Shown one piece after another: positions 7,621-16,496 of a DNA stretch of 64,000 bases. Source of the DNA: Aeromicrobium sp. A1-2 (lineage in GTDB: Bacteria; Actinomycetota; Actinomycetes; Propionibacteriales; Nocardioidaceae). How positions within the stretch are numbered: the stretch's first letter is position 1; each line of letters begins with the position of its first letter. The stretch is taken from positions 2,666,001 to 2,730,000 of the forward strand of contig NZ_CP027482.1 in assembly GCF_003443875.1 (NCBI RefSeq), read 5' to 3'. The notes under the pieces were generated by a model. It saw only the letters and a list, made by a program, of their open reading frames with translations. It had not been told where the DNA came from and searched no databases. The position numbers were made by a program, and so were the translations under genes.

Positions 7621-9197
7621 ACATCCCCGTCGTGATCGTGGCCCCGAACCAGACGACAGGCCTGGAGGTGCGCTCCCAGGTCGACGAGGTCGACGGCTTC
7701 TACGTCGTCGACGTCGTGGACACGACAGCCCGGCTCCACGAGGTCATCCTGGACCGCCAGCCCCACATCGTGCTGATCCACGAGGGTGCAGGCCCCCTGC
7801 CCACGCCGCAAGCGGTGCGCGACATGCAGGCGCGGCACCCCGACGTTGCCGCCGTGGTGCTGACCGAGAAGTTCTCCCCTGAGGTCTTCACCGCCGCGAT
7901 GGACGCCGGCGCCCGGGGCGTCCTGCAGTACCCGACTTCGCACGACAACCTTCAGCAACGGCTACCTGCCGTCGCCGACTGGGTCCGGCAGATGCGCAAG
8001 CACCTCTCATCGGGCGTCGCCGACGACGAGCTCGGGTCCCGGGGACGGCTCATCGCCGTGGCGGGCTCGAAGGGCGGAGTCGGGACCACGACCGTCGCAA
8101 TCCATCTGGGTCACGACGCGGTCACGCGGGTTCCCGGCCGCAGCGTCTGCGTCGTCGATCTCGACCTCGACGGCGGCGACATCAGCGACTTCCTCGGGAT
8201 CGAGCACCGGCTCGACATCTCCGACCTGGCCAAGGTGGCCGACGACCTGTCTACCCAGACCGTGGAATCTGCCGTGCACCGCAGCCCTTCGGGGCTGGCC
8301 GTGGTCCTGGCCCCCGACCGGGTCGAGGACATCGGTGAGGTCGCCGAACGTGAGGCGTTGCTGATCCTCGCCGCCCTCCGGCGGCATTTCGACCTCGTCA
8401 TCGCGGACTGCGGATCGTCGATCAATCCGGCCACCGCAGCCGCCGTCGAGACTGCCGACGACGTCGTGCTCCTTACGACTCCCGACCTCCTCGCGCTGCG
8501 CGGCGCCCACCGGACGACCGAGACCTGGCGACGCATCGGGGCTCGGGAGATCGACCACGTCAAGATCCTGATCAACCGCTCAAGTCGCGACAGCGACATC
8601 CAGCCCGACACCGCATCGCGACTGCTGCCCAAGGACCCGTTGGAGATCGTGCTGCCAGAGTCCCTCAAGGTGTTGCAGCGGGGTGTCAACCTGCAGGACC
8701 CCGGCGAGATTCGGTCGGCAGGATGGTGGTCCCGCATCCAGGCCTTGGCCGGGGTCCTCGACACGGTGCCGGCAGCCGCACACCAGGCACCGAGCCCCCG
8801 AGCGGGTTCCGGCTTCCTGCGCCGCCGGGCAGCAGTCGCTGAGCCCGCGGAGGCGGGTCAGTCGACGGTCGAGTTCATCGGCGCCCTCGTGCCCGTCGGC
8901 CTCTTCATCCTGCTGCTGTGGCAGCTGGGCCTGTGGGGCGTGACGGCGGCCTACACGAGCCACGCTGCCGACGCGGCCGCCCGCGAGGCGGCCATCGTCT
9001 CGGGCACGTCCGGCGCGCAGGCCGCGGTGCAGGCCGAGGCCATGGAAGCCGTCCCGGGCTGGTTCAAGCGGCAGATCGCAGTCGATCTGCAGGCCAACCG
9101 GGTTGTCGTCCGGGGACGACTGGCGCTCCTGGCGCCCGGCGTCTCCACCGGCGTCACCTTGACATCGTCCGCGCCGATCCTCGACGAAGGGGAGTGA
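7617..9197 (+). CDS. CpaE/TadZ-type ATPase fused to a TadE-like pseudopilin
   Basis: 526 aa in one open frame. Residues 1-130 resemble a receiver-like domain; 143-385 are a MinD/ParA-like ATPase with the deviant P-loop KGGVGTTT (152-159), VCVVDLDLDGGD (177-188) and a D-rich switch, as in TadZ/CpaE localisation ATPases. After a Pro/Ala linker, residues 401-526 look like a whole TadE pseudopilin: RRR, AGQSTVEF (413-420), a helix (421-446), then an outside domain. No ATG or GTG lies between the modules; only CTG at 8817 could start a separate TadE. If translated as one chain, the pilin part follows about 400 cytosolic residues, which is odd. Fusion, processing, or CTG initiation are all possible. 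Confidence 0.8.
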   Translation: MNIPVVIVAPNQTTGLEVRSQVDEVDGFYVVDVVDTTARLHEVILDRQPHIVLIHEGAGPLPTPQAVRDMQARHPDVAAVVLTEKFSPEVFTAAMDAGARGVLQYPTSHDNLQQRLPAVADWVRQMRKHLSSGVADDELGSRGRLIAVAGSKGGVGTTTVAIHLGHDAVTRVPGRSVCVVDLDLDGGDISDFLGIEHRLDISDLAKVADDLSTQTVESAVHRSPSGLAVVLAPDRVEDIGEVAEREALLILAALRRHFDLVIADCGSSINPATAAAVETADDVVLLTTPDLLALRGAHRTTETWRRIGAREIDHVKILINRSSRDSDIQPDTASRLLPKDPLEIVLPESLKVLQRGVNLQDPGEIRSAGWWSRIQALAGVLDTVPAAAHQAPSPRAGSGFLRRRAAVAEPAEAGQSTVEFIGALVPVGLFILLLWQLGLWGVTAAYTSHAADAAAREAAIVSGTSGAQAAVQAEAMEAVPGWFKRQIAVDLQANRVVVRGRLALLAPGVSTGVTLTSSAPILDEGE

Positions 9198-9198
9198 C

Positions 9199-9540
9199 AT
9201 GCGGCGCGAACGCGGGACCTCCACGATCGAGATCATCGGCATCACCCCGCTGGTCGTGCTCGTCATGATCATTCTGGCCCAGACGGCGCTGGCTCTCTAC
9301 GCGTCGACGTCGGCGCAGACCGGGGTGCGGATCGCGGCCCGCGCCTGGTCACAGGAGCCGGCCATGTCACCGGCAGGCGTGCACAGCACCATCAACGCCA
9401 CCGTGCCGTCGTGGCTTCGTGTCGATGCCGGCGACGTCGTCCTGCGGGGACCGGGGCACTCCGTGACCGCGACGTTCGACGTGCCGGACATCATTCCGTT
9501 CGCCGATTTGCGGATCACCCGACGGACCGTGATGCCATGA
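9199..9540 (+). CDS. TadE-like minor pseudopilin
   Basis: 113 aa. Short basic N-terminus MRRERGTSTIEIIG with Glu at the +5 position expected for prepilin peptidase substrates, then one helix (ITPLVVLVMIILAQTALALY) and a small extracellular domain. It begins one base after the preceding stop, with GGGGAG as ribosome site, and its own stop overlaps tadA (ATGA). TadE-type pseudopilins are processed by the Tad prepilin peptidase and assist Flp pilus assembly. Confidence 0.85.
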   Translation: MRRERGTSTIEIIGITPLVVLVMIILAQTALALYASTSAQTGVRIAARAWSQEPAMSPAGVHSTINATVPSWLRVDAGDVVLRGPGHSVTATFDVPDIIPFADLRITRRTVMP

Positions 9541-10883
9541 AGGAGCGCGCCAGGTTCTCCTCGAGCTCGATTCGCACCTCCGACGGCGAGCAGAGTGCCG
9601 AGCTCTCCGCGATCGCCGAGGAGACCGACGACGCACTGGTCGCCGACTTCCGGGACCGGCTGCTGAACGAGATCGATCTCGCCGAGCTCTCCAAGCTCGA
9701 ACTGCCCCAACGTCGAGCCCGCCTCGAGCGGGTCATGACTCATCTGGTCGCCTCGCACGGCCCCCTGCTGTCGTCACGGGAACGCACCGGCCTGATCCGC
9801 AGGGTGGTCGCCGAAGCGCTCGGCCTGGGCGTGCTCGAGCCTCTGCTGGCCGACGACGCGATCACCGAGATCATGGTCAACGGCCCCGATCTGATCTACG
9901 TCGAGCGCCTCGGCCGGGTCGAGCTCGCCAAGGAACGTTTCGTCAGCACCGAGCAGCTGCTGCAGACGATTGACCGCATCGTCTCGACGGTCAACCGACG
10001 GGTCGACGAGTCGAGTCCGATGGTGGATGCCCGCCTACGCACCGGCGAGCGCGTCAACGTCATTCTGCCGCCGTTGGCTCTGGACGGACCGATCGTGACG
10101 ATCCGGAAGTTCCCGCGACCTTTCACGATGGAGCAGCTCGTGTCGGCCGGGACGCTCGACGAGCAGACTGCACAGGTCCTCGCGGCAGCGGTGCGCGCCA
10201 AGCTCAACATCATCGTGTCGGGCGGGACCGGCTCGGGCAAGACGACGTTGCTGAACTCGCTGTCGTCGTTCATCCCCGAGCGGGAACGGATCGTGACGAT
10301 CGAGGATGCGGCCGAGCTGTCCTTGCAGCAGACCCACGTGATCAGGCTCGAGTCGCGCCCTGCCAACGTCGAGGGCAAGGGCCTGGTGTCGATCCGTGAC
10401 CTCGTCCGCAACAGCCTGCGCATGCGGCCTGATCGCATCATCGTGGGAGAGGTCCGTGGCGGCGAGACGATGGACATGCTGTCGGCCATGAACACGGGCC
10501 ACGAAGGCTCCCTCACGACGATCCACGCGAACAGTCCGGAGGAGGCGCTGAGTCGCGCCGAGACCCTGGCCAGCATGAGCGACCTCGACCTGCCGTTCGC
10601 GGCCGTGCAGGAGCAGGTCAACAACGCGATCGACATGATCGTGCAGCTCGACCGGGGGCCGGACGGCTCCCGGCGCGTCACCGACGTCGCGCTGATCTCG
10701 TCGAAGGGTCGCGAGGAGTACCGGCTGGAGCGGCTCACGACGTTCGTGGCCGACCCGATCGGAGCCGACCGGGTCGTTCGCGGGCGGCACGTGGCACGCC
10801 CGCTGCCCGACCACTTCGTCCGCCGGCTGATGCTGGCCGGCCAGAGCGTGGCGGCCGCCCCCATCTCGCAGGTCGAGCCCTGA
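9537..10883 (+). CDS. cpaF: Tad secretion ATPase TadA/CpaF
   Basis: 448 aa from ATG 9537 (ATGA overlap with TadE). The GspE/PilT fold is clear: the N-terminal domain has ITEIMVNGPDLIYVERLGR; Walker A is GGTGSGKT (229-236), Walker B-like RIIVGEVRG (300-308), His box GHEGSLTTIHAN (321-332). It is the hexameric cytoplasmic motor for Flp pilus assembly, partnered by TadB/TadC. Length is normal for the family. Confidence 0.95.
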   Translation: MKERARFSSSSIRTSDGEQSAELSAIAEETDDALVADFRDRLLNEIDLAELSKLELPQRRARLERVMTHLVASHGPLLSSRERTGLIRRVVAEALGLGVLEPLLADDAITEIMVNGPDLIYVERLGRVELAKERFVSTEQLLQTIDRIVSTVNRRVDESSPMVDARLRTGERVNVILPPLALDGPIVTIRKFPRPFTMEQLVSAGTLDEQTAQVLAAAVRAKLNIIVSGGTGSGKTTLLNSLSSFIPERERIVTIEDAAELSLQQTHVIRLESRPANVEGKGLVSIRDLVRNSLRMRPDRIIVGEVRGGETMDMLSAMNTGHEGSLTTIHANSPEEALSRAETLASMSDLDLPFAAVQEQVNNAIDMIVQLDRGPDGSRRVTDVALISSKGREEYRLERLTTFVADPIGADRVVRGRHVARPLPDHFVRRLMLAGQSVAAAPISQVEP

Positions 10884-10884
10884 C

Positions 10885-11805
10885 GTGACGCCCACCCTGT
10901 TCGTGTCGTTTGCGACCCTCGTGCTGGTTCTGCTGGGCCTCTACCAGTTCTGGATCGACCTCGGCGAGAAGAGCCTCTACCTCCATGCGGCTCACGGAGA
11001 TCCCGCGGCCGACGACACCCACCACGCCCGCGCCCCCATCGACCGGTGGGTCCTCCGGTCGCGGTGGGGAGCGGGCATACAGTCCTCAATCGACCTGCTC
11101 GGCTGGAGCACCCGTCCGAGCACCTTCGCAGCGATCGTCGCCGGGGTCTGCCTGACGGTCGGGCTCGTGATCGGCGCCCTGCTCTCCTGGCTGCTGGTGC
11201 CCGTCGGATTCTGGGTCGGCGCAGCCGTGGTGCGCAATCGCATCCGGGCGCTGCGCGAGAAGCGCAAGGAGGATTTCATCGCCCAGATGCCCCAGCTGGC
11301 GCGGGTCCTGTCGAACGCCTCGTCGGCTGGCCTCTCGATCCGCACCGCCGTGGCGATGGCCGCCGATGAGCTGGAGGAACCCGCGAGCACGGAGCTGCGG
11401 ACCGTGGCTGACCAGATCAACGTGGGGGTGTCGCTGGAGACAGCGATGGCCAACATGGAGCAGCGGCTCCCCTCCCGCGAGCTCGGCATCCTGGTCAGCT
11501 CGCTGGTGGTCAGCTCGCGGTCCGGTGGCGCCCTGGTCTCGGCCCTGCGCGACATCGCCGAGACCCTGGAGACCCGCAAGGAGGTCCGCCGGGAGATCCG
11601 CACGACGTACGCCCAGACCGTCGCCACTGCGTACGCCGTCCTGAGCTTCGGCCTGGTCGCCTTGCTGCTGCTCGAGTCGCTGAACTCCGGGACCGTCGAC
11701 GCCATGCTGCGCAACCCCATCGGCCAGGCGGCCCTCATCGGTTCCGCAGCGGTTTACGCCGGGGGGATCTGGATCGTCCGCCGGATGACCCGGGTGGAGG
11801 CGTGA
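10885..11805 (+). CDS. tadB: Tad inner-membrane platform protein TadB (T2SS F family)
   Basis: 306 aa from GTG 10885, one base after the tadA stop. An N-terminal helix, a paired helix region near 90-120, a cytosolic T2SSF domain (FIAQMPQLARVLSNASSAGL ... ELGILVSSLVVSSRSGG) and two C-terminal helices fit TadB. It docks the ATPase and pairs with TadC. The stop overlaps the tadC start. Confidence 0.9.
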   Translation: MTPTLFVSFATLVLVLLGLYQFWIDLGEKSLYLHAAHGDPAADDTHHARAPIDRWVLRSRWGAGIQSSIDLLGWSTRPSTFAAIVAGVCLTVGLVIGALLSWLLVPVGFWVGAAVVRNRIRALREKRKEDFIAQMPQLARVLSNASSAGLSIRTAVAMAADELEEPASTELRTVADQINVGVSLETAMANMEQRLPSRELGILVSSLVVSSRSGGALVSALRDIAETLETRKEVRREIRTTYAQTVATAYAVLSFGLVALLLLESLNSGTVDAMLRNPIGQAALIGSAAVYAGGIWIVRRMTRVEA

Positions 11806-12695
11806 TGGCGCTGCTGTTCGGAATGGCCGTGCTCGCCACGTTCGCTGTCTTCGTGTTCGGGTGGCGCCTGGCCCGCGCGGATGCGCTCGAGGGATGGGAC
11901 GTGGCGGACATCGCGCTGCTGCGCGACGAGGCCCAGCGCAAGCGCCGGGTCGGCATCCTGGAGCGGATCGCGCGTCGGACGTCCCCCCAGCTGGCGGTCG
12001 TGCTGGGACCGCGCATCATCGCCAACCTGCGTCGTCGCATCGACCTGGCCGGACGCCCCGACGGCATGACCGTCGACACCTTCTTGCAGCTGCTGGTCAA
12101 GTACATCATCGTGCTGGGCGGCGCCGGGGTCTACATGATGATCCTGGGCCGGCTGGTCTCGGCGCTGCTACTGGTGGCCGCCGGCGTCATCATGCCGCTG
12201 TCCCGACTGGCTGGAGCGCGCCGTCGTCGCCAGACCCAGATCGACGCCGATCTGCCTGACTTCCTCGACGTCCTCGCGGTCACGGTCGGCGCCGGCATCG
12301 GCTTCCGCTCAGCGATGGACCGGGTCAGCACCCGATTCACCGGCCCGCTCCGGGAGGAGCTGACCCTCACGCTGCACCAGCTCGACGTGGGCGTGCCGCG
12401 ACGAAGCGCCTTCACCCAGCTGCGCGATCGGTGCGACACGGATGCCATGTCCTCGTTCGTGTCGGCCCTGTTGCAGGCCGAGGAGCTGGGCGCCCCACTC
12501 GGGGAGGCGCTCAACAGCATCGCCCGCGACAGCCGTCGCGAGGCGGCCCAGTCGGCCCGGCAGCGCGCCGCGCGCATGAATCCGCGAGTCACCTTGATCG
12601 TCTCGGTGATCCTCGTGCCGCCGACCCTGGTGCTGATCGGCGTCGGCATGTTCCTTGGTGCCGATATCGACTTCGGAAGTCTGCTCAATGGTTGA
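11802..12695 (+). CDS. tadC: Tad inner-membrane platform protein TadC (T2SS F family)
   Basis: 297 aa from GTG 11802 (or ATG 11805). Membrane helices lie at the N-terminus, around 95-130 and at the C-terminus (VSVILVPPTLVLIGVGMFLG). The central T2SSF domain contains DLPDFLDVLAVTVGAGIGFR and FVSALLQAEELGAPLGEAL. It is the second platform subunit beside TadB. It overlaps the sensor kinase gene by 8 nt. Confidence 0.9.
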   Translation: MMALLFGMAVLATFAVFVFGWRLARADALEGWDVADIALLRDEAQRKRRVGILERIARRTSPQLAVVLGPRIIANLRRRIDLAGRPDGMTVDTFLQLLVKYIIVLGGAGVYMMILGRLVSALLLVAAGVIMPLSRLAGARRRRQTQIDADLPDFLDVLAVTVGAGIGFRSAMDRVSTRFTGPLREELTLTLHQLDVGVPRRSAFTQLRDRCDTDAMSSFVSALLQAEELGAPLGEALNSIARDSRREAAQSARQRAARMNPRVTLIVSVILVPPTLVLIGVGMFLGADIDFGSLLNG

Positions 12696-13827
12696 CCAGA
12701 CCCTGGTGACCCAGGTCGTGCGCTACGCATTCGTGATCCGTCTCGCGTCGCTGGTCTTCGTGGTCCTCGATCCTTCGGGGGTGGCCACGTCGCTCGTCGG
12801 CTACGTCGCGGTCCTGTTCATCACGGCGACCAGCGCGCTCGGGCTGTACGTCACGGGCCCCCTCACCCGTGTGGTCAACGCCCATCCCACGTTGTTGATC
12901 CTGGACGTGCTCGTGACATCGCTGATCGCCGCGACGATCGGCACCCAGAGCCCCATCGTGCTGTGCTCCATGAGCACCGCAGTGCTGATCGGAATCCTGC
13001 TCCCCCGGCACTATGTGGCACTGGTCCTGACGATCCTGGTCGGGGCATACGTCCTCACGACGGTCAGTCAGGTCACCGAGCCGAGCTTCATGACCGTGGT
13101 CCTGACGCCCGTGTCCTACGTCGCGATCTGCGTGCTCGGCTCGCTCACCCGCACCCTGCACGCCGCAGCGATGGCGGACCAGGCGAGTGCCCGCCGGTCC
13201 TCCGAGGACGCCGCCCGCGAGCGGGAGCGCGCACGACTGGCCAGGGAGATGCACGACTCGGTCGCCAAATCGCTCCACGGCATCGGGCTCGCTGCGGCCG
13301 CACTGCCCATGTGGGCGCGCAACCAACCCGACCAGCTTCCGCAACGGGCCCGCGAGCTCCAGGACGCTGCCGAGTCCGCCTCGATCGATGCCCGGGCCAT
13401 CCTGATCGGCCTTCGCGCCGATCCGAGCGAGCTGTCGCTTGCGCAACGGCTCCGAGCCCTGACCGAAGACCTCACGATGGGCGGGGTCCGGACCAACCTG
13501 TCGGTGTCCGACACGGCAACGGTTGACGCCGACGTCGCGCGAGAGCTGACGGCCATCGTCGCGGAGGCCGTCGAGAACGTCCGCCGCCACAGCGAGGCCA
13601 CACTCGTGGAGGTCTGCGTCGGCGACGAGACGGACGCGCTGGTGGTCTCGATCAAGGACAATGGCGTCGGCTTCGACCCGCAGGAGGTCCCCCGCGACCA
13701 CTTCGGCCTCGTGGGCATCCGGGAACGCGCCGAGTCCGTCGGCGCCACGGCTGCCATCACGAGCGCGCCAGACACCGGTACCCACATCGTCGTACGCCTG
13801 GCCCACGACGCCCGGAGCCATCCGTGA
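12688..13827 (+). CDS. NarL-type membrane sensor histidine kinase of the Tad locus
   Basis: 379 aa from ATG 12688, overlapping tadC. About five or six N-terminal helices (residues 15-155) have almost no extracellular loops, so the signal may be membrane-borne. HisKA_3 has the phospho-acceptor H189 in RLAREMHDSVAKSLHGIG. The HATPase domain has the N box AEAVENVRRH (about 292-301), DNGVGF (324-329) and FGLVGIRERA. The regulator gene overlaps its stop (GTGA). Location between tadC and flp suggests control of pilus expression; the stimulus is unknown. Confidence 0.9.
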   Translation: MVDQTLVTQVVRYAFVIRLASLVFVVLDPSGVATSLVGYVAVLFITATSALGLYVTGPLTRVVNAHPTLLILDVLVTSLIAATIGTQSPIVLCSMSTAVLIGILLPRHYVALVLTILVGAYVLTTVSQVTEPSFMTVVLTPVSYVAICVLGSLTRTLHAAAMADQASARRSSEDAARERERARLAREMHDSVAKSLHGIGLAAAALPMWARNQPDQLPQRARELQDAAESASIDARAILIGLRADPSELSLAQRLRALTEDLTMGGVRTNLSVSDTATVDADVARELTAIVAEAVENVRRHSEATLVEVCVGDETDALVVSIKDNGVGFDPQEVPRDHFGLVGIRERAESVGATAAITSAPDTGTHIVVRLAHDARSHP

Positions 13828-14474
13828 CCGGGCCCATCAAGGTCCTGATCATCGATGACAACCCCATCGTGCGTCTGGGCCTGCGCAACCTGCTCGACGT
13901 GCAGGACTCGATCACCGTCGTGGGCGAGGCCGACAACGGTGACGACGGCGTGCGGCTCAATCTGGAGCTGCTGCCGGACGTCGTCCTGTGCGACGTCCGG
14001 ATGCCGGGGCTCGACGGGGTCGGAGCGGCCGAGCAGATGGCTCCCACGTCCCATGTCGTGATGCTGACCTACACCGACGACGTCGACACGATCCGCGCCA
14101 CGATCGCCGCCGGCGCCAAGGGTTACCTGGTGCACGGCGCCCACCAGCCGGACGAGATCATCGCGGCGGTCGTGACAGCGGCCAGCGGCTCGTCGGTGCT
14201 CGGCCCGGCCGCTGCACGGGCCCTGCTGTCGGGATCGCTGGCTCCACCCCGCGCGGTCGACCATCGCGTCCGCGGGCTCACCGACCGTGAGGGCGAGGTC
14301 ATGGATTTCGTGGCCCGCGGACTCGGCAACCGCGATATCGCCAAGGCCTGCTTCCTGGCCGAGAAGACGGTCAAGAACCACATCAACAACATCTTTGCCA
14401 AGCTCGGCGTATCCACCCGGGCCGAGGCGATCAGTCTCTGGCTCGGCGCCACCGGGACCCAGCCCGGCGCCTGA
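13824..14474 (+). CDS. NarL/FixJ family response regulator of the Tad locus
   Basis: 216 aa. Receiver domain with D11/D12, phospho-acceptor D57 (VVLCDVRMPGLDG) and T82. The usually conserved Lys after GYL is His here (GAKGYLVHGAH, H104). The LuxR HTH at about 150-205 includes LTDREGEVMDFVARGLGNRD and KTVKNHINNIFAKL. It is translationally coupled to the kinase and followed by the flp gene after 138 bp. A role as activator of flp is inference. Confidence 0.9.
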   Translation: MTGPIKVLIIDDNPIVRLGLRNLLDVQDSITVVGEADNGDDGVRLNLELLPDVVLCDVRMPGLDGVGAAEQMAPTSHVVMLTYTDDVDTIRATIAAGAKGYLVHGAHQPDEIIAAVVTAASGSSVLGPAAARALLSGSLAPPRAVDHRVRGLTDREGEVMDFVARGLGNRDIAKACFLAEKTVKNHINNIFAKLGVSTRAEAISLWLGATGTQPGA

Positions 14475-14490
14475 CAAGTCAGGCCCGGCG

Positions 14491-14506
14491 TGGGCCCTCG
14501 GGCCCA
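14491..14506. terminator. GC-rich palindrome after response regulator
   Basis: TGGGCCC-TC-GGGCCCA lies 17 nt after the regulator stop and before flp. It could terminate or attenuate the upstream operon so that flp is driven by its own promoter; there is no U tract. Confidence 0.35.
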
Positions 14507-14612
14507 TGAAATGTGCGACCCGGGCGACCTACGTTCATGGGGTCGGACACACGACAAGGCGCAGGACCGTCCGGCATCCACGTCACCCGCAGCCGCTTCC
14601 AAGGAGAACACC

Positions 14613-14819
14613 ATGCAGAACCTCGCACTCAAGTTCCTGGCCATGACGATTTCCGCCATGCACGCCCCCAAGGACGAAAAGGGTCAGGGCACGATCGAGT
14701 ACCTCGGTGCGATCATCGTCGCCGTCGTGATCATCATCGCCACGATCGATGCCGTCGGAAACCTCGGCATCGGTGAAGCCATCGCCAAGCAGGTCGAGAC
14801 GATCACCAGCAAGGCCTGA
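14613..14819 (+). CDS. flp: Flp family type IVb major pilin
   Basis: 68 aa from ATG 14613 with AAGGAG seven bases upstream. The N-terminal leader is about 22 residues, then GQGTIEYLGA with the Gly/Gln cleavage context and Glu+5, a hydrophobic helix (AIIVAVVIIIATIDAVGNLG) and a short tail IGEAIAKQVETITSKA. This is the size and order of Flp major pilins that form Tad fimbriae. A separate 5' leader of over 100 nt and strong ribosome site fit high expression. It shares IGEAIA-x-QV with the large protein at 16493. Confidence 0.92.
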   Translation: MQNLALKFLAMTISAMHAPKDEKGQGTIEYLGAIIVAVVIIIATIDAVGNLGIGEAIAKQVETITSKA

Positions 14820-15478
14820 TGTTCCCCGCCACCACGGCGCGGGAGGAGCGCGGCGCCGCCGCGCTCCTCCTTGTCGTCTCCGGAATCGTCGCAGGCCTGA
14901 TGGTGCTGACCCTGTGGGCACTGCCCATCGCCGGCGCATCGTCACAGCAGGCCAAGACCCAGTCTGCGGCCGACGCCGCTGCGCTGGCCGGAGCCGACGC
15001 CGTCGTGGGTGGGCTCGCCGACACGCTCAAGGGGTTGAGCTCATGGAACGGCTCCTACTCGGCGCTCGGCACCACCAGCGGCGCCGAACGGGCCGCGGTG
15101 TACGCCGATCAGAACGGCGCAACCCTGATCTCCTACGCCGGCCCGCCCACGACTCCCGGATGGACCACCCGCGCCGGCGTCCGCCGCATCGTCGACGGCC
15201 AGGTCTACGAGTCCAGGGCCTCGGCCCGCCTCGACCTGCCATCGTGCTCGACCGAAGAGGTGGAGCCACCGCCGACCGACGAAGTGGATCCGCCACCGAC
15301 CGACGAGGGCGAGGAGCCCGAGGAAGGCGACGAGCCTCCACCACCACCCGACTCCACGGTCAGCTGCGAGGGACTGCCGGCGTTCACGATCGTCGAGGGT
15401 GACCTCAGCCTCTCGACCGGCTGGGCTGGCTTTGTCGATGCGCTGCTCGGCGGCTCACACGCGAAGCTCACCGGATGA
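14819..15478 (+). CDS. TadG-like pilus assembly protein
   Basis: 219 aa, ATG overlapping the flp stop by one base. N-terminal RGAAALLLVVSGIVAGLMVL (membrane helix), then SAADAAALAGADAV, the typical Tad/TadG helix after the transmembrane segment. Residues about 143-180 are a Pro/Glu/Asp-rich spacer with repeated PPPTDE, which would be extended outside the membrane. A short C-terminal domain follows. TadG-like proteins anchor the pilus system to the envelope. Confidence 0.8.
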   Translation: MFPATTAREERGAAALLLVVSGIVAGLMVLTLWALPIAGASSQQAKTQSAADAAALAGADAVVGGLADTLKGLSSWNGSYSALGTTSGAERAAVYADQNGATLISYAGPPTTPGWTTRAGVRRIVDGQVYESRASARLDLPSCSTEEVEPPPTDEVDPPPTDEGEEPEEGDEPPPPPDSTVSCEGLPAFTIVEGDLSLSTGWAGFVDALLGGSHAKLTG

Positions 15479-15483
15479 GCGCG

Positions 15484-15810
15484 TCATTGCGCGGCGAGCA
15501 CGGCACCGGGCGCCACGCCCCAGCGCCGAAAAGCTCCTGCCTCGGCCTCGAGCACCGATCGGGATCGACGCCGCATCGCGCCGAGTCGTCGGGGTGGCAT
15601 GGTCTGCACGTGCAGCACTCGACCGTCTCGGTCGACCAACGCCACATCGATCGCGAACCGCATGCCCATCGTGTGGACGTGCCGGCACGGCATCAGCCAG
15701 ATCGCTCCGTCGAGGCCATCACGGCCCAACAGCCCCTTGCGGCGAGTGCCGTAGCTGTCGGCCATCTCGACAGCACCGACTGGTCGACCATCCACCGTCA
15801 GCACGCGCAT
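15484..15810 (-). CDS. DUF192 family protein
   Basis: 108 aa if started at ATG 15810; the frame is open to 15864 with another ATG there. DUF192 features: GTRRKGLLGRDGL, IWLMPCRHVHTMGMRFAIDV and LEAEAGAFRRWGVAPGA near the C-terminus. Function of the family is unknown. It is the only antisense gene in the Tad region, convergent with the TadG-like gene (5 bp between the stops) and divergent from the lipoprotein gene. Confidence 0.8.
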   Translation of the reverse strand: MRVLTVDGRPVGAVEMADSYGTRRKGLLGRDGLDGAIWLMPCRHVHTMGMRFAIDVALVDRDGRVLHVQTMPPRRLGAMRRRSRSVLEAEAGAFRRWGVAPGAVLAAQ

Positions 15811-15893
15811 GTCGCCATCGTAGGCATCCGCGCGCCCGGCTTCCGGCTCGACCCTCCCGCCCACCGACCTTCACCCCACCGCCAGGAGATCCC

Positions 15894-16496
15894 ATGAACA
15901 TCGGCATGCCGGCCCGTCGCCTTCTCGTCGCTCTCGCCCTCCCCGTCGCGCTCCTCGCTGCGTGTTCGGACGGAGGCCAGAGCGTGCCAGACGACCAGCG
16001 ACTCAAGCCCGCAGGCGCCCCGACGGGGTGGCAGGCGTCCGATCTGGACCTAGTGAGCATTGCCGCGCCACCCACGTGGAAGCGGGCGGCGGCCACGACT
16101 CCCGAAGCCGGAACCACGATCACGACCTGGAGCACGCCTCCGGTCGACGGGAAGTCCACCAGCGGCATGGAAGTACGCGAGATCACGTCGCCGAACAACG
16201 ACGCGGCGACCGCGGCCAAGGCCCTCGGCGTCAACGCCATGACCACGATGCAGGGTGGCAAGCCGGACCCGAAGGAGATCGTCTGGCCGGAGGCGGTCAA
16301 CGCGTGGATCCTGACCAACGACATCACCGTCGGCCCCACCGCCGAGGAGCGCGACAAGTTCGCCAGCGTGTCATTCGTGGCGGACCTCGCCGACGGCCGT
16401 CAGGTCCAGGTCCTCGCCTTCAACAAGAAGGGCCTCGATGACGCCCTGCTGCTGAAGGTGCTCAGCACCGTGGAGCTCGTGCAGGTCGACCAATGA
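15894..16496 (+). CDS. Lipoprotein of the Tad locus
   Basis: 200 aa from ATG 15894 with CCAGGAG upstream. Signal peptide RRLLVALALPVALLAACSDG with lipobox LAAC, so it is lipid-anchored outside the membrane. The remainder (for example SIAAPPTWKRAAATTPEAG, VEVREITSPN) is a small alpha/beta domain of unknown fold. Its stop overlaps the start of the Flp-headed protein (ATGA), implying stoichiometric expression and a linked function. Confidence 0.8.
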   Translation: MNIGMPARRLLVALALPVALLAACSDGGQSVPDDQRLKPAGAPTGWQASDLDLVSIAAPPTWKRAAATTPEAGTTITTWSTPPVDGKSTSGMEVREITSPNNDAATAAKALGVNAMTTMQGGKPDPKEIVWPEAVNAWILTNDITVGPTAEERDKFASVSFVADLADGRQVQVLAFNKKGLDDALLLKVLSTVELVQVDQ

